Assembly: GCA_965221585.1 (NCBI GenBank)
Contig: OZ244898.1
Location: 558,001 to 622,000 of the forward strand
Length of the DNA stretch: 64,000 nt
Direction: 5' to 3'
Source of the DNA: VXYK01 sp965221585
Lineage (GTDB): Bacteria > Actinomycetota > Acidimicrobiia > Acidimicrobiales > Aldehydirespiratoraceae
The notes under the pieces were generated by a model, which had not been told where the DNA came from, searched no databases, and saw nothing but the letters and a program-made list of their open reading frames with translations. The translations under genes were made by a program, and so were the position numbers. This document shows positions 48,702 to 58,616 of the stretch, piece by piece. How positions within the stretch are numbered: position 1 is the stretch's first letter; each line of letters begins with the position of its first letter.

Positions 48702-50687
48702 TCAGCTGGAGGGGAGTTCGAGCACCCAGCCGATCAGGATCAAGTTCGGGTTGGTGAGACTACGTCCGTCTGCTTGGGCCCTGCCCATGTTCAGATCGAA
48801 GATCTCCTGCCAGCGGACACCCGAACCCAGATGGGTTCTGGCGAGCCCCCACAGGGTGTCGCCGCGCACGACGGTGACCGTGGTCGGCTCAGGCTCCGGC
48901 TCCGGCTCGGGCTCGGGGGTCACCGCGACGATCCGGTTGTCGCCGCCGACCGGGTAGTCGGCCGCGGTGATCTTCCCGCCAAGGTCGGTTGAGATGTAGT
49001 CGGCGAGAGCCTGCTGGTAGCTGACACCCATCTTGGTGAAGTCCAAGTCGGCGAGCGGGTAGCAGTCACCGCCGCCGGCCAGGAAGTCGATGGTGGCCAG
49101 CGACACTGGATCGCCTGGTACAACGGCACCGTCTTCGACGATCACCGTGCCGTCGTCGAGCACCACGTCGCGCACCCGGGAGCCCGCGTCGCCGATGAGC
49201 GAGCAGTCGCCGTCGCGGTCGGTCTCACGCGCTGTCGCAGTCGGGTCGTAGGTGAGGGTGAACCCTGAGATCTGCGCGAACTGGCCTCCAGCACCCGGGA
49301 TCCGGTCGACTGCCTGCTCAAGCAGCACATGGAACGTCTCGCGCGGCACTTCAAGCACCACCACGAAGTTGCGGAACGGTGCTATGTCCCAGGTGTCGCC
49401 GGTGGTGATGTCACCTGCCGGGATGACGGCATCGTTGCGGATCCCGCCGCCGTTCTGGATGGCGACATCCGGCGCGTCGATCCCGAAGGACGCGGCGAGG
49501 TTGGTGGCGGTGGCTCGCAGAGCATCAGCATGGAGGTTGCCCTGGTTGGTGGAGGTGGTGCGCACCATGGCGCGGCGACCGTCGAGGTCGACCTCGCTGG
49601 TGCCGATGACGTCGGCATCGACTTCGGCGACGGCTGCTGCGAGCGGCTCGATCACGTTGGCCTGAACGTCCGGGTCAGGTGTCACGTCGAAGCTGACGCC
49701 CACGGAGCGGCCGCTGCTGCTGACGATATTGCCGTCACCATCGAAGGTCACGCTGAGCGCGCCGATACAGCGGTAACCGCCGGGCGCGGTTATCACCGGC
49801 ACCTTGTTGTCGTCGGCGTCGGTCACCAGGGTCGGGTACGGTCCGGCCGGATCGTCGTCGGGCATGCACGTGTCGCCGTCGTTGCGCAGCAGATCGTCGC
49901 CGCCGCCGGCGATGACCACGTCCACGTCGGTCAACGAGGCCACAAGCGCGATCTCCTCATCGACATCCTGGAGATGGCTGACCAGAATGATCTTGTTGAC
50001 GCCCTGCTCGGTCAACGACTCAGCCTCGGCCGACACCGCGGCCAGCACATCGGAGATCACCACGTTGCGGGGAGAGGAGATGTTGGGGAGCTGCGGTGTG
50101 ACGGCCCCGATCACGCCGATCCTCTGTCCACCGGTCTCGATGATCGTGCTCGCTGCGAGCCTGCCGTCGTCGACCAGCGCTTGGAGCACGGGCTCGCCGG
50201 AGAAGTCGGCATTGGCGGACAGGAACGTTATCGACGGCGTGAAGCCCTCGATGAACCGGGCGGTCACCTCGGGGCCCAGGTCGAAGTCGTGGTTGCCCAG
50301 TGCCATGGCGTCGTAGAGCCCGCTGAGAGCGATCGAATCGTAGAGTGCGCCTTCTCTTGCCAGAGAGACACCGAGTTCCTGCGAAGCCAGGAAGTTGTCG
50401 CCGGAGGTGAGAGTGATCACGCCGTTGCCCTCGGTTGCCGCAGCAGCCTGCATCAGCTTCATCTGGGCCGCGAACCGGGCCACTCCTGGGAATCCCGCGT
50501 CGTCGTCGGGCAGAAGCTTCGATTCGCCGTCGTTGTTGTGCAGGATCGTGAGCGTGAAGGTCTCAGCGCTGATCGGCACCGGGGTCTGTGCCCCCGCTGA
50601 CAGCGTCAGCGATGCGAACACGGCTGAGATCAACGCCAGAACGGCCAGTGCGGTGATCGGTTTCTTCGGACTCTTCTTCTTGACCAT
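48702..50687 (-). CDS. secreted 5'-nucleotidase (UshA-type) with C-terminal LysM domain
   Basis: 661 aa from ATG 50687 (AAGGAG upstream). The signal peptide has a KKK start, a hydrophobic core near LAVLALISAVFASLTLSA and an A-x-A-like site. The calcineurin-like metallophosphatase domain (about 40-330) has LTILHNNDGES, TLTSGDNFLASQ and ALGNHDFDLG. The C-terminal nucleotidase domain (about 350-570) has NGGGIRNDAVIP. A PEPEPEPEP linker leads to a LysM domain (about 608-655): VVRGDTLWGLARTHLG. It likely cleaves extracellular nucleotides or sugar-phosphates while anchored to peptidoglycan. Confidence 0.9.
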   Translation of the reverse strand: MVKKKSPKKPITALAVLALISAVFASLTLSAGAQTPVPISAETFTLTILHNNDGESKLLPDDDAGFPGVARFAAQMKLMQAAAATEGNGVITLTSGDNFLASQELGVSLAREGALYDSIALSGLYDAMALGNHDFDLGPEVTARFIEGFTPSITFLSANADFSGEPVLQALVDDGRLAASTIIETGGQRIGVIGAVTPQLPNISSPRNVVISDVLAAVSAEAESLTEQGVNKIILVSHLQDVDEEIALVASLTDVDVVIAGGGDDLLRNDGDTCMPDDDPAGPYPTLVTDADDNKVPVITAPGGYRCIGALSVTFDGDGNIVSSSGRSVGVSFDVTPDPDVQANVIEPLAAAVAEVDADVIGTSEVDLDGRRAMVRTTSTNQGNLHADALRATATNLAASFGIDAPDVAIQNGGGIRNDAVIPAGDITTGDTWDIAPFRNFVVVLEVPRETFHVLLEQAVDRIPGAGGQFAQISGFTLTYDPTATARETDRDGDCSLIGDAGSRVRDVVLDDGTVIVEDGAVVPGDPVSLATIDFLAGGGDCYPLADLDFTKMGVSYQQALADYISTDLGGKITAADYPVGGDNRIVAVTPEPEPEPEPEPTTVTVVRGDTLWGLARTHLGSGVRWQEIFDLNMGRAQADGRSLTNPNLILIGWVLELPSS

Positions 50688-50782
50688 CTTGAGGTCTCCT
50701 TGGGATGTGATGACGCACGATGCGGCACGTTGAGTGCGCAGGGGATCGTATAGACGCCTTGGGGGCTGTTGCCAAGGCGAAC

Positions 50783-52426
50783 TCAGGTTCCGAAGCGATC
50801 TGTCAGTAGTTGCTCCAGAGCGGTCAGGTCGATTTTGCCGCTTTCCAACCACACCAGTTCACTTGGAGAATCAAAAACAGCTATGTGACGAGGGACTTTG
50901 TAGCTCGACAGCGCTTGCTTGACGCGCGCCGCCAGTTCGTCGGCTGTGCAGTCAGCGTCGGGCCGCAGCACCACTGCCGCGGCGACGTCCTGTCCACGTT
51001 GCGCACTCGGCACGCCCATTACGTAGGCATCCATAACCTCGGCCTGCTCCTCGAGCACAATCTCCACCTCACGGGGGGTGATGTTCATCCCCGAAGACTT
51101 GATCTGGTCGCCCATACGACCTTTGAAGTAGAGGTGACCGTCCGCGTCGAGGTAGCCGGCATCGCCGGTGGGGTACCAGCCGTCGGCGGTGAACACATCC
51201 TCCGGGTCTGTCTTAAGCAGACCCAGCATCAGCGAATAGCCCTTGATGTGGATCTCGCCCATCTCGCCTACGGGCAGCTCGCTGCCCGACGCGGGATCAT
51301 AGATGCGATGGGAGACGCCTGGAACGGAACGGCCGAACGATCCACGCTTGTCGGGAGGCAACTCGCCGCTCATCACCTCGATCGAGTGCGGCCCCAGCGA
51401 CTCGGTCATGCCCAAAGACTCGGGCCGCAACCCCGGGTCTTCGATGCGCATGTGTTCGGGTCGGAACTCCTCGGCGCGTCCCGAGCGCACCGAGGAGAGG
51501 TCTCGTTCTTTCGCGGTCGGGTGCTCGACGAGCGCCTTGGCCATGTGAGGCCAGCCGACGACATGGTTGACTCGATGCCGTTCGATCAACTTCAGAGTGG
51601 CCTCGGGTTCGAACTGATGCTCGAAGATGATCGTCGCGCCCGCGTGCATGCTTGCGATCAGCACGTAGATCATCCCACCGACCCAGAACAGCGGCATCGG
51701 GGTGTAGACCACGTCACCTGCCTTACGATCAAGGAACCGCAGCAGGTTGAAGGGATGACCGATCACCCCGGCATGCGAATGGACAACGCCTTTGGGATGG
51801 CCGGTGCTGCCTGAGCTGTACATCACGATCATGGGGTCGTTGGGCGCCACTGCTGCTTCGGCCTCGCGCAACTCTGCGTCGGTGGTGTTTTCGGCGAGAG
51901 CCACGAGATCCTCGGCGTGGGTGGCCCAGGACGGAACGTTGTCCCCCCATATCCAAACCCGGCGCAGCGCTGGGTGGCTGTCGAGGTTGAGGTTGCCGGC
52001 GGACGTCTCGCTGAGGCCTTCCACGACCGCTTCGAGCCGTTCGACATAGTTGTTGTTGAGATGCGAGTCGACGGTCAGCAGCACCTCGACCTCGCTGTGC
52101 TCAAGCACCCATTTCAGTTCTCGGGGCTTGTAGTAGGTGTTGATCAGGACCACCAGAGCGCCGATTCGGGTTGCGGCGAGCCAGGCGACGATCCAGTTGC
52201 CGCCGTTGGGGGCCAGCAACCCGACATGGGTACCGGCTTGGACCCCTGAAGCCAGCAGGGCTTTGGCCAACTCGGTCGACTGGTCGCGGGCCTGTTCGAA
52301 GGTCAGCGTTTCTTTCTCGATGACGCAGAGATTGCTGTCGCCCCAGGCGTCGGCCACGTGCCTTATGAATTCACCGGCCGTCAGGCGGTATCCGGGTTCT
52401 TGGAAGTGGCGATCGCCGGGGGTCAC
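50783..52426 (-). CDS. acyl-CoA synthetase (AMP-binding enzyme)
   Basis: 547 aa. It has MYSSGSTGHPKGVVHSH (about 205-221), GMTESLG, GWYPTGDAGYLDADGHLYFK, GDQIKSSGMNITPREVE, and a C-terminal Lys in ESGKIDLTAL. It activates a fatty or aromatic acid. 19 nt downstream of the P450 gene on the same strand. Confidence 0.92.
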   Translation of the reverse strand: MTPGDRHFQEPGYRLTAGEFIRHVADAWGDSNLCVIEKETLTFEQARDQSTELAKALLASGVQAGTHVGLLAPNGGNWIVAWLAATRIGALVVLINTYYKPRELKWVLEHSEVEVLLTVDSHLNNNYVERLEAVVEGLSETSAGNLNLDSHPALRRVWIWGDNVPSWATHAEDLVALAENTTDAELREAEAAVAPNDPMIVMYSSGSTGHPKGVVHSHAGVIGHPFNLLRFLDRKAGDVVYTPMPLFWVGGMIYVLIASMHAGATIIFEHQFEPEATLKLIERHRVNHVVGWPHMAKALVEHPTAKERDLSSVRSGRAEEFRPEHMRIEDPGLRPESLGMTESLGPHSIEVMSGELPPDKRGSFGRSVPGVSHRIYDPASGSELPVGEMGEIHIKGYSLMLGLLKTDPEDVFTADGWYPTGDAGYLDADGHLYFKGRMGDQIKSSGMNITPREVEIVLEEQAEVMDAYVMGVPSAQRGQDVAAAVVLRPDADCTADELAARVKQALSSYKVPRHIAVFDSPSELVWLESGKIDLTALEQLLTDRFGT

Positions 52427-52445
52427 GTCTGTCGGTCGAATATCG

Positions 52446-53681
52446 TCAGTGGATCATCTTGTAGCGAACCGGCAGGTGTTTGGGTCCGACGACGAAGCTC
52501 GATGCCACATATTCGGCGGGTCCGGCGTATTCCATGGCCTCCATCCTCAGGGCCAGCTGTTCAAGCAGAGCCTTGATGCTGGCCCGGGCCAGATGGGCGC
52601 CCAGGCAATAGTGCTCGGCCCAACCGAATCCGAGATGCCGGTTGGGGCTGCGACCGATGTCGAATCGGTGAGGATCTTCGAAGACGGTCTCGTCGCGGCT
52701 GCCCGAAGCGTAGAACAGCGCAAGGATGTCGTCTTTTCTGATTTTCTGCCCGTCGAACTCAAGGTCGCGTGTCGCGGTTCGCTTCATGTAGTTGACGGGC
52801 GCCGTGTAACGAACGACTTCCTCGACCGCGGTCCTGAGCAGGCTCGGGTCTTCACGCAGGCGCCTCAACTCATCGGGATGGTCGAGGAACGCTTGGAATG
52901 CTCCGGTCAGTGAATGGCGGGTGGTGTCGTGCCCGGCGTTGAAGATGATCAGGTAGTAGCCGAGCGTCTCGATGTCTCCCAGAGGATCGCCGTTCTCGAA
53001 GGTTGCGTTGGCGAGCATGCTTGCGAGATCGTCGGTGGGGTTGGCACGGCGGTCCTGAATGATGGTGTTGAACATGTTGAAGAAGTCCATCATCAAGTCG
53101 AAGCTGGCTTCATGACGATCTTCGCCCTCGCGTCGAAGTTCAGGGTCCTCGCTGGCCAGCAACTGGGTGGTCAGCTCCAGCAACTGCTCCTCCTGGGAAG
53201 GCTCGATCCCCAGAATCGTCGCCAGGACACGCAGAGGGTGCTTCTGGGCGATGTTCTCGACGAAGTCGGCTTCGCCTTCGGGGCCGAGGCTGTCGATGAC
53301 GATGCGGGCGCTGGTCTCCACGATCTCATCGAGCCGCTCGATGCCCCGAGGCGTGAAAAAACTACTGGCCACCTTGCGGAACACGCGATGGTCAGGTGGG
53401 TCCATCTCGATGATCGTCTTCATCTGGACCGGATAGCCCTTGGCCCGTCGCTCCGCTTGTTCGGTTGTCAAAATCGTGATCCCGTTGCTGTTGGAGAAGT
53501 CCTCGGGGCGACTTGAGATCTCCATGATGTCGGCGTGCCTGGTCACAGCCCAGAACGGTTCGCGACCCTCAGTATCGAAATACTGCAGGGGTTCCTTGCG
53601 AAGCTGCTCCCACTGCGCGTGGGGTGGACCGGACTCGCCGTAGCGAACCGAAGAGATGAGATCAAGCCCGTCTATCGCCAT
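52446..53681 (-). CDS. cytochrome P450
   Basis: 411 aa soluble bacterial P450. I-helix oxygen-binding motif FNAGHDTTRH (about 268-277), K-helix EEVVRYTAPV, and the haem loop LGFGWAEHYCLGAHLARA with the Cys ligand. In the usual FGxGxHxC the second Gly is Ala here. It hydroxylates a lipid or terpenoid-like substrate and is coupled to an acyl-CoA ligase. A ferredoxin partner is not adjacent. Confidence 0.93.
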   Translation of the reverse strand: MAIDGLDLISSVRYGESGPPHAQWEQLRKEPLQYFDTEGREPFWAVTRHADIMEISSRPEDFSNSNGITILTTEQAERRAKGYPVQMKTIIEMDPPDHRVFRKVASSFFTPRGIERLDEIVETSARIVIDSLGPEGEADFVENIAQKHPLRVLATILGIEPSQEEQLLELTTQLLASEDPELRREGEDRHEASFDLMMDFFNMFNTIIQDRRANPTDDLASMLANATFENGDPLGDIETLGYYLIIFNAGHDTTRHSLTGAFQAFLDHPDELRRLREDPSLLRTAVEEVVRYTAPVNYMKRTATRDLEFDGQKIRKDDILALFYASGSRDETVFEDPHRFDIGRSPNRHLGFGWAEHYCLGAHLARASIKALLEQLALRMEAMEYAGPAEYVASSFVVGPKHLPVRYKMIH

Positions 53682-53755
53682 AGCCGAGACGATAGATCAC
53701 CCGCGCCCCTGGCTCATAATTGGCTTCCTGGGAAGATTGTGATGGAGGGAGAGAC

Positions 53756-54856
53756 TCAGTCGTCGAGAGCGGCGAGGATTGAGTCTTCGAATCCCCAGTC
53801 GACGGAATGCGTTCGGGTCAGACCGGCGTCCTGGTACCAACCGAAGGTGTCCTCGACCATCGATTCGAAGCTGTGTCGGGGTTCCCAGCCGACGTCGTTG
53901 CGGAGTCGGTCGATCGAGAACACGGTGCTGCGGTTCCAATGGTGGATGTTGGGTGCCAGATGCTGTACTAGTTGAGCCAATTGGAAGCGTTGGGCACCGG
54001 CCGAGGCTCTGGCTGCTTTGGACGCCTTCACGGTTGAGCGCGTCTGGATGCCGACGCCCGCGCTCGTCGCCACATCGGCCATCAAGTCACCGGTCCACAG
54101 CGCCTCCATGACCGGATGTGGGATGTGGCGCACCTCAGCGGGTCTGCCGACCGCTTCGGCGATGGTGGCGACATAGTGGTTGCGGGTCACGGCGCTGTTG
54201 CCGGTGAGGTTGTAGCGCCGACCGAACGTGTTGCTGCGCCCCATCATCTGTTCGAGTGCGACGCCTTGATCGTCGACGTGACCGAGTTGCAGCAGGGTTT
54301 GCCCGTCGCCGGGGATCAGCACCGGCCTATTTTCGAGAATGCGGCGGAACATGCGCTGCTCTCGGGCTTCGATCATGTTGTGTGGCCCGAACACCATCGA
54401 GAACGCTGCGCTCGTTACCGGAAAGCCGTGGTCACGGTGGGCTTGGAAGAGCAGGTCTTCGCACAGCAGTTTGTGCAGTCCGTACTCGTTCTGGCGGTCG
54501 CTGCGGTCGTCGGGATGGGTCTCGGTGATCGGCAAGACATCAGCTTGCGCGTAGGTGACTGTCGATGAGGCGAAGATGTAGTGGCCGACTCTGTCGGTGA
54601 ACAGTTCGATCATGAGTTCTGCGTCTTCGGGGTGGTATGCGGTGATGTCGGCGATCACATCCCATTCGCTGCCGGCCAGCGCCGCTCGGACGGTGTCGGG
54701 TTCGCTGCGATCAGCGACGAGGCGTTTCACCGAATCGGGTATGTCGGCGGTGCTTCGTCCTCGGTTGAGCACGGTCACGTCGTGGCCCTGCCGCACCAGT
54801 TCGTGAACTAGCGCCAGACCGTTGAAGTTCGTCCCACCCATTACCAGAACTTTCAC
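53756..54856 (-). CDS. NAD-dependent epimerase/dehydratase family protein
   Basis: 366 aa from GTG 54856. The extended-SDR NAD loop is VLVMGGTNFNGLALV, catalytic Ser/Thr is in FASSTVTY, and YxxxK is YGLHK. The middle has FSMVFGPHNMIEAREQRMF, and the C-terminal domain is variable. Longer frames upstream have no similarity. Substrate may be a nucleotide-sugar or a sterol; it is unclear. It is divergent from the SnoaL-like gene. Confidence 0.88.
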   Translation of the reverse strand: MKVLVMGGTNFNGLALVHELVRQGHDVTVLNRGRSTADIPDSVKRLVADRSEPDTVRAALAGSEWDVIADITAYHPEDAELMIELFTDRVGHYIFASSTVTYAQADVLPITETHPDDRSDRQNEYGLHKLLCEDLLFQAHRDHGFPVTSAAFSMVFGPHNMIEAREQRMFRRILENRPVLIPGDGQTLLQLGHVDDQGVALEQMMGRSNTFGRRYNLTGNSAVTRNHYVATIAEAVGRPAEVRHIPHPVMEALWTGDLMADVATSAGVGIQTRSTVKASKAARASAGAQRFQLAQLVQHLAPNIHHWNRSTVFSIDRLRNDVGWEPRHSFESMVEDTFGWYQDAGLTRTHSVDWGFEDSILAALDD

Positions 54857-54912
54857 GCCGACAGCGTAGGCACCCGTTAAGGCCGCGCTCCATTTCGTGG
54901 ACCGGCGAACGC

Positions 54913-55539
54913 ATGGAATTGGACCGGGTGAGAGCTTGGGCGGACAATGGAGGATCACGGTTCGATCGCGAGCTCAAGGAGGACCTGGTGGAGTATCTGA
55001 TCGATCAGCGGAAGAACTGGGCGATGGCAGAGCAGCGACTGGCCACCGAGACCGACCCCCGGCGGCAGCAGGTGCTCGCCACAATCATCGAGCATGCCAA
55101 GGCGGAGGCGTTGCCCGACTACGAGCGCCTGATGGCGACGGTCTCGCCGAGTGCGCATTACCGCTTCTTCGGAGATGAAGTCACCGATGTTGTTGGCAAG
55201 GACGGAGTCGGCGCGTTCTACGCGGATCTTGTAGCGACCGGCCGTAACAACGTCGAGCATGCCGTGGACCGCATGGTGGTGGATCGAGATGCCATCACCA
55301 CAGAGGGTCCGATGGCGATGGCTTACCCCGGGGCGTTCTTGGCCGACGCCGGTATCGACGTACCCGGTGAGGAGGCCTTGTACCTGTTCCAGACGCGGAT
55401 GATGATCGTCTGGGGTTTCGACGAGGACGGTCTGGTGCAATGTGAGGACTCCTACACCGCCGGTGACGGCTGGGCCGGCATCGCTGATCGTCCGGTGAAG
55501 CCCGAGCAGATCCGGGCCGTTACGCTGGCTGACCTGTGA
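54913..55539 (+). CDS. NTF2/SnoaL-like protein
   Basis: 208 aa. The first 60 residues are helical (FDRELKEDLVEYLIDQRKNW). The SnoaL/NTF2-like cone fold is shown by SPSAHYRFFGDEVTDVVGKD, VGAFYADLVATGRNN, VEHAVDRMVVDRDA and MMIVWGFDEDGLVQCEDSY. Such folds bind small hydrophobic molecules. It overlaps the amidohydrolase start by 4 nt (GTGA), forming a coupled pair. Confidence 0.8.
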   Translation: MELDRVRAWADNGGSRFDRELKEDLVEYLIDQRKNWAMAEQRLATETDPRRQQVLATIIEHAKAEALPDYERLMATVSPSAHYRFFGDEVTDVVGKDGVGAFYADLVATGRNNVEHAVDRMVVDRDAITTEGPMAMAYPGAFLADAGIDVPGEEALYLFQTRMMIVWGFDEDGLVQCEDSYTAGDGWAGIADRPVKPEQIRAVTLADL

Positions 55540-56747
55540 GCGCCTACGGCGAAACTTCAGCATCGCTCGACGAACTGTTTCTTCCTGATCCGCCGCCCGC
55601 GGAGGTGCGTTACACGGTTGTGTCAGTCGACGATCATGTGGTCGAACCGCCGCACCTCTTTGAGACCTATATGCAGCCGGGCCTGCGAGACCGCGGGCCG
55701 CAACTCATTGAGACCGAGGCAGGCCATCAGGTTTGGGAGTTCGACGGAGCGCGCTATGTGCAGATGGGCATGAACGCGGTGGCCGGACGCAGACCCGAGA
55801 CCGTGAAGATCGAACCCTTCCGTTTCGAACAGATGCGCCGGGGTTGTTACGACATCGAGGCCCGGGTGCGTGACATGGACCTTGGCGGGATCTGGGCGAT
55901 GCTCAACTTCCCCAGCCAGGTCACCGGTTTCTGTGGTTCGGTGTTCGCCGGGGCGTCGGATCCCGAGGTCGGTATTGATGCGGTGCGGGCCTGGAACGAC
56001 TGGCTGTTCAGCGAATGGTACGAGCCCTATCCCGAGCGGGTCATTCCCGGAGGGATCACCTATCTGGGTTCGTCGGAAGGTGCGGTGGCGGAGATTCACC
56101 GCAACGCGGCTCGTGGTTTCGTTTCGGTAACGATGCCGGAACGCCCTCACGCCATCGGTGTGCCCAGTCTCTGGGACCGGGACTTCTGGGATCCGATCAT
56201 TCAGGCGTGTGTCGACACCGACACGGTGATTTCTCTGCATGTCGGCAGTTCGGGAATGTACGACATGCCCGCGGGGTCGCCGATGCTTCAGCTTGGCGCG
56301 ACCATGTTCGGGCAGCTTTCGTTGGCGTCGTGTGCCGAATGGCTGTGGTCGGAGTATCCGCTGCGTCATCCCGGTTTGAAGATCGCTATGAGCGAAGGCG
56401 GTATCGGTTGGGTGGCGATGCTGATCGACCGGCTCGACAACCTCGTTGATCGCTCCGGGTACGGCAAGGGCTGGGCCGAGCGCCCCGCCGATGTGTTGCG
56501 CCGCAACTTCTGGTTCTGCACGATCGACGATCCGTCGACGATCCGCTGCCGTGACGTGATCGGCGTTGAGAACATCTGCATCGAGACCGACTATCCCCAT
56601 GGCGACTCAACCTGGCCCGACACCCAGCAGGTGATCGCCGACCTGTGGGGCGACCTGCCTGCTGACGAGCTTCGCAAGATGTGCAGCGAGAACGCCGCGG
56701 CGCTCTACCGGCACCCGCTTCCGACCCCGGTTCTGCCGCTGGGTTGA
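55536..56747 (+). CDS. amidohydrolase-2 family metal-dependent hydrolase
   Basis: 403 aa from GTG 55536. TIM-barrel amidohydrolase: VVSVDDHVVEPP gives the Dx-H metal pair, and TVISLHVGSSGMY and ICIETDYPHGDSTWPDT give the later His and Asp ligands. The family includes decarboxylases and hydrolases of aromatic and cyclic acids. The genes on both sides (NTF2-like, EthD-like) are in the same operon. Confidence 0.87.
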   Translation: MSAYGETSASLDELFLPDPPPAEVRYTVVSVDDHVVEPPHLFETYMQPGLRDRGPQLIETEAGHQVWEFDGARYVQMGMNAVAGRRPETVKIEPFRFEQMRRGCYDIEARVRDMDLGGIWAMLNFPSQVTGFCGSVFAGASDPEVGIDAVRAWNDWLFSEWYEPYPERVIPGGITYLGSSEGAVAEIHRNAARGFVSVTMPERPHAIGVPSLWDRDFWDPIIQACVDTDTVISLHVGSSGMYDMPAGSPMLQLGATMFGQLSLASCAEWLWSEYPLRHPGLKIAMSEGGIGWVAMLIDRLDNLVDRSGYGKGWAERPADVLRRNFWFCTIDDPSTIRCRDVIGVENICIETDYPHGDSTWPDTQQVIADLWGDLPADELRKMCSENAAALYRHPLPTPVLPLG

Positions 56748-56764
56748 GGGTCGGGGACTGCGAG

Positions 56765-57496
56765 ATGGAGGCCAAGGGAATCATCTTCACGGCGCTCGAC
56801 ACAGACCACGACAACATCGAGAGTTGGAACCGCTGGTACGACCTCGAACATCTGCCGCCCAACATCGCCATGGACGAGATCGCCGGCGGCCGCCGTTATG
56901 TGGCACCTCCAGAACTTCACGACATCAGGCTGCCGGCAATACCCTGGCCGGGATTCGAGGACGGCAAGGGAGTCAACGTCACGATCTATCTGACCGCGGT
57001 CGACCCGGGCGAGGCAATCGCCGCGATGACCGCGTTCCGTGAGGTTTTGGAAGCTGCGGGTCGCATGGAGGGTGCGGGCAACCGCACGGTCAGAACCGGC
57101 GATGCGATGGACCTTCGCTGGGTTGTTGGAGACCCCAAGTTGAATCTCGATGACCGCGATGTTCCCTACCTCGGTCACACCGGCATTCGGGTTGTGCTGC
57201 GTCGCGGTGGAGAAGCGCGAACGCTTGCGGAGCGAGCAGTCGGTGTCGACGGTGTACACGGCGTGATGTCGTTCGCCAGCCGCTTCTTCGCCGGGCTCGA
57301 AGCCGACATCTATCTGCTCTCCGGAGTGACCGCGCAAGCCACCCTGGCATGCCGAAGCGCAGCCGGATACGGCTCGGATTCTGAGATTGTGCTCGACGCC
57401 CCCTACGACGCGATCACACCGCTCGATTATTCGTTCGCCGCTCGGATCCGTGCCAGCTCCCTACCCGCCAGGCTCGACACCGACAAGGTGATGTGA
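56765..57496 (+). CDS. EthD-like dimeric alpha/beta-barrel protein
   Basis: 243 aa from ATG 56765, 17 nt after the amidohydrolase stop. The signature WNRWYDLEHLPPNIAMDE and GRRYVAPPE are like EthD/ferredoxin-like barrel proteins. The rest has a second similar half (VPYLGHTGIRVVLRR, VHGVMSFASRFFA). It may act on the product of the amidohydrolase. Enzymatic role not established. Confidence 0.65.
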   Translation: MEAKGIIFTALDTDHDNIESWNRWYDLEHLPPNIAMDEIAGGRRYVAPPELHDIRLPAIPWPGFEDGKGVNVTIYLTAVDPGEAIAAMTAFREVLEAAGRMEGAGNRTVRTGDAMDLRWVVGDPKLNLDDRDVPYLGHTGIRVVLRRGGEARTLAERAVGVDGVHGVMSFASRFFAGLEADIYLLSGVTAQATLACRSAAGYGSDSEIVLDAPYDAITPLDYSFAARIRASSLPARLDTDKVM

Positions 57497-57527
57497 ACCA
57501 TCCCGCGGCTGGCCGTAGCAAAGAGCC

Positions 57528-58616
57528 TCAGCCGTTGGGAAGCAGGACGGTGCGGGCCTCGGTGCCGGTCTTGATGGCGTCGAAAGCACCCTGGAGTCCG
57601 TCGAGACCGGCGGTGTTGCTGATCAGTTGATCCAGTTTGAGCTGCCCCTTCAGGTAAAGGTTGGCCAGCATCGGGAAGTCCTTGCGGGGTCGAGCACCGC
57701 CGGCACGGATACCCAGCAGATTCTTGTTCTGGTGCAGAGCCTGGAACGGGTATGTGACCTCGGCGGTGAGGTCGGGTACCCCCACTGCGCAGATGTTGCC
57801 GCCCGGACGGGTCATCTGCAGGCAGTCAGCGAGGAGCTTGGTCGAACCCACCACTTCGAAAGCGTGATCGACGCCTGAGCCGGTCAGCTTCTTGACCTCG
57901 TTGATCACGTCGACTCCTTCGTCGGCCAGAATGAACTCGGTAGCACCGAAATCGACCGCGAAGGCCTCCTTTTCGGGGACCCGGTCAACCGCGATGATCT
58001 GGCTGGCCCCGCACAGCTTGGCGGCCTGGATGACGTTCAGGCCCACGCCGCCGGCACCGATGACCACACAGGTGTCACCGAGCTGCACCCGCGCCCGGTT
58101 GAACACCGCGCCGGTGCCGGTGATGACTCCACAGCCGATCAGCGCAGCGGCGGTCAGAGGCATCTCCTTGGGAATCGGGATGCACTGGTTCTCGCCGACG
58201 ATCGTCTCCTGGACGAAGGCGCCGATCCCAGCGAAGTTGTAGAGCGGCTGGTCGCCTTCCCGGTAGGGCTGGCTGAGGCTGCCCATGGAAACGCTGCAGT
58301 TGCCGGGATTGCCTCCCTCACAATCGGGGCAGTGTCCGCAGTTGCTGAACGTCGACAGGATGACATGGTCGCCGACTGCGCAGTAGGTCACCGCGGAGCC
58401 GGTTTCCAGAACAACACCGGCGGCTTCATGGCCGGGCACCAGAGGCGTCGGCATGTAGTACTTGCCGTGCACGCAACTCAGATCGGACCCGCATACGCCC
58501 GCGGCCTTGATTTCGACACGCACCTGGCGAGGGTCCAGATCGGTGGTGGCGAAATCCACCTCAGCCGAGAGGCGAACGGAGTCTTCGGTCGTTCCTTCGA
58601 GAATCAATCCTTGCAT
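57528..58616 (-). CDS. zinc-dependent alcohol dehydrogenase
   Basis: 362 aa from ATG 58616 (MQGLILEGTTEDSVRL). Catalytic Zn: Cys in GVCGSDLSCV and His-Glu in GHEAAG. Structural Zn: CGHCPDCEGGNPGNC. NAD loop: VVIGAGGVGLNVIQAAK. This is the class III/long-chain ADH type. It is convergent with the EthD-like gene. Confidence 0.93.
   Translation of the reverse strand: MQGLILEGTTEDSVRLSAEVDFATTDLDPRQVRVEIKAAGVCGSDLSCVHGKYYMPTPLVPGHEAAGVVLETGSAVTYCAVGDHVILSTFSNCGHCPDCEGGNPGNCSVSMGSLSQPYREGDQPLYNFAGIGAFVQETIVGENQCIPIPKEMPLTAAALIGCGVITGTGAVFNRARVQLGDTCVVIGAGGVGLNVIQAAKLCGASQIIAVDRVPEKEAFAVDFGATEFILADEGVDVINEVKKLTGSGVDHAFEVVGSTKLLADCLQMTRPGGNICAVGVPDLTAEVTYPFQALHQNKNLLGIRAGGARPRKDFPMLANLYLKGQLKLDQLISNTAGLDGLQGAFDAIKTGTEARTVLLPNG

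Noticed and set aside
49329..50600. 423-codon frame on the plus strand
   Set aside because: Mirror of the nucleotidase gene; its sequence has no recognisable fold, while the minus-strand frame has a signal peptide and motifs.
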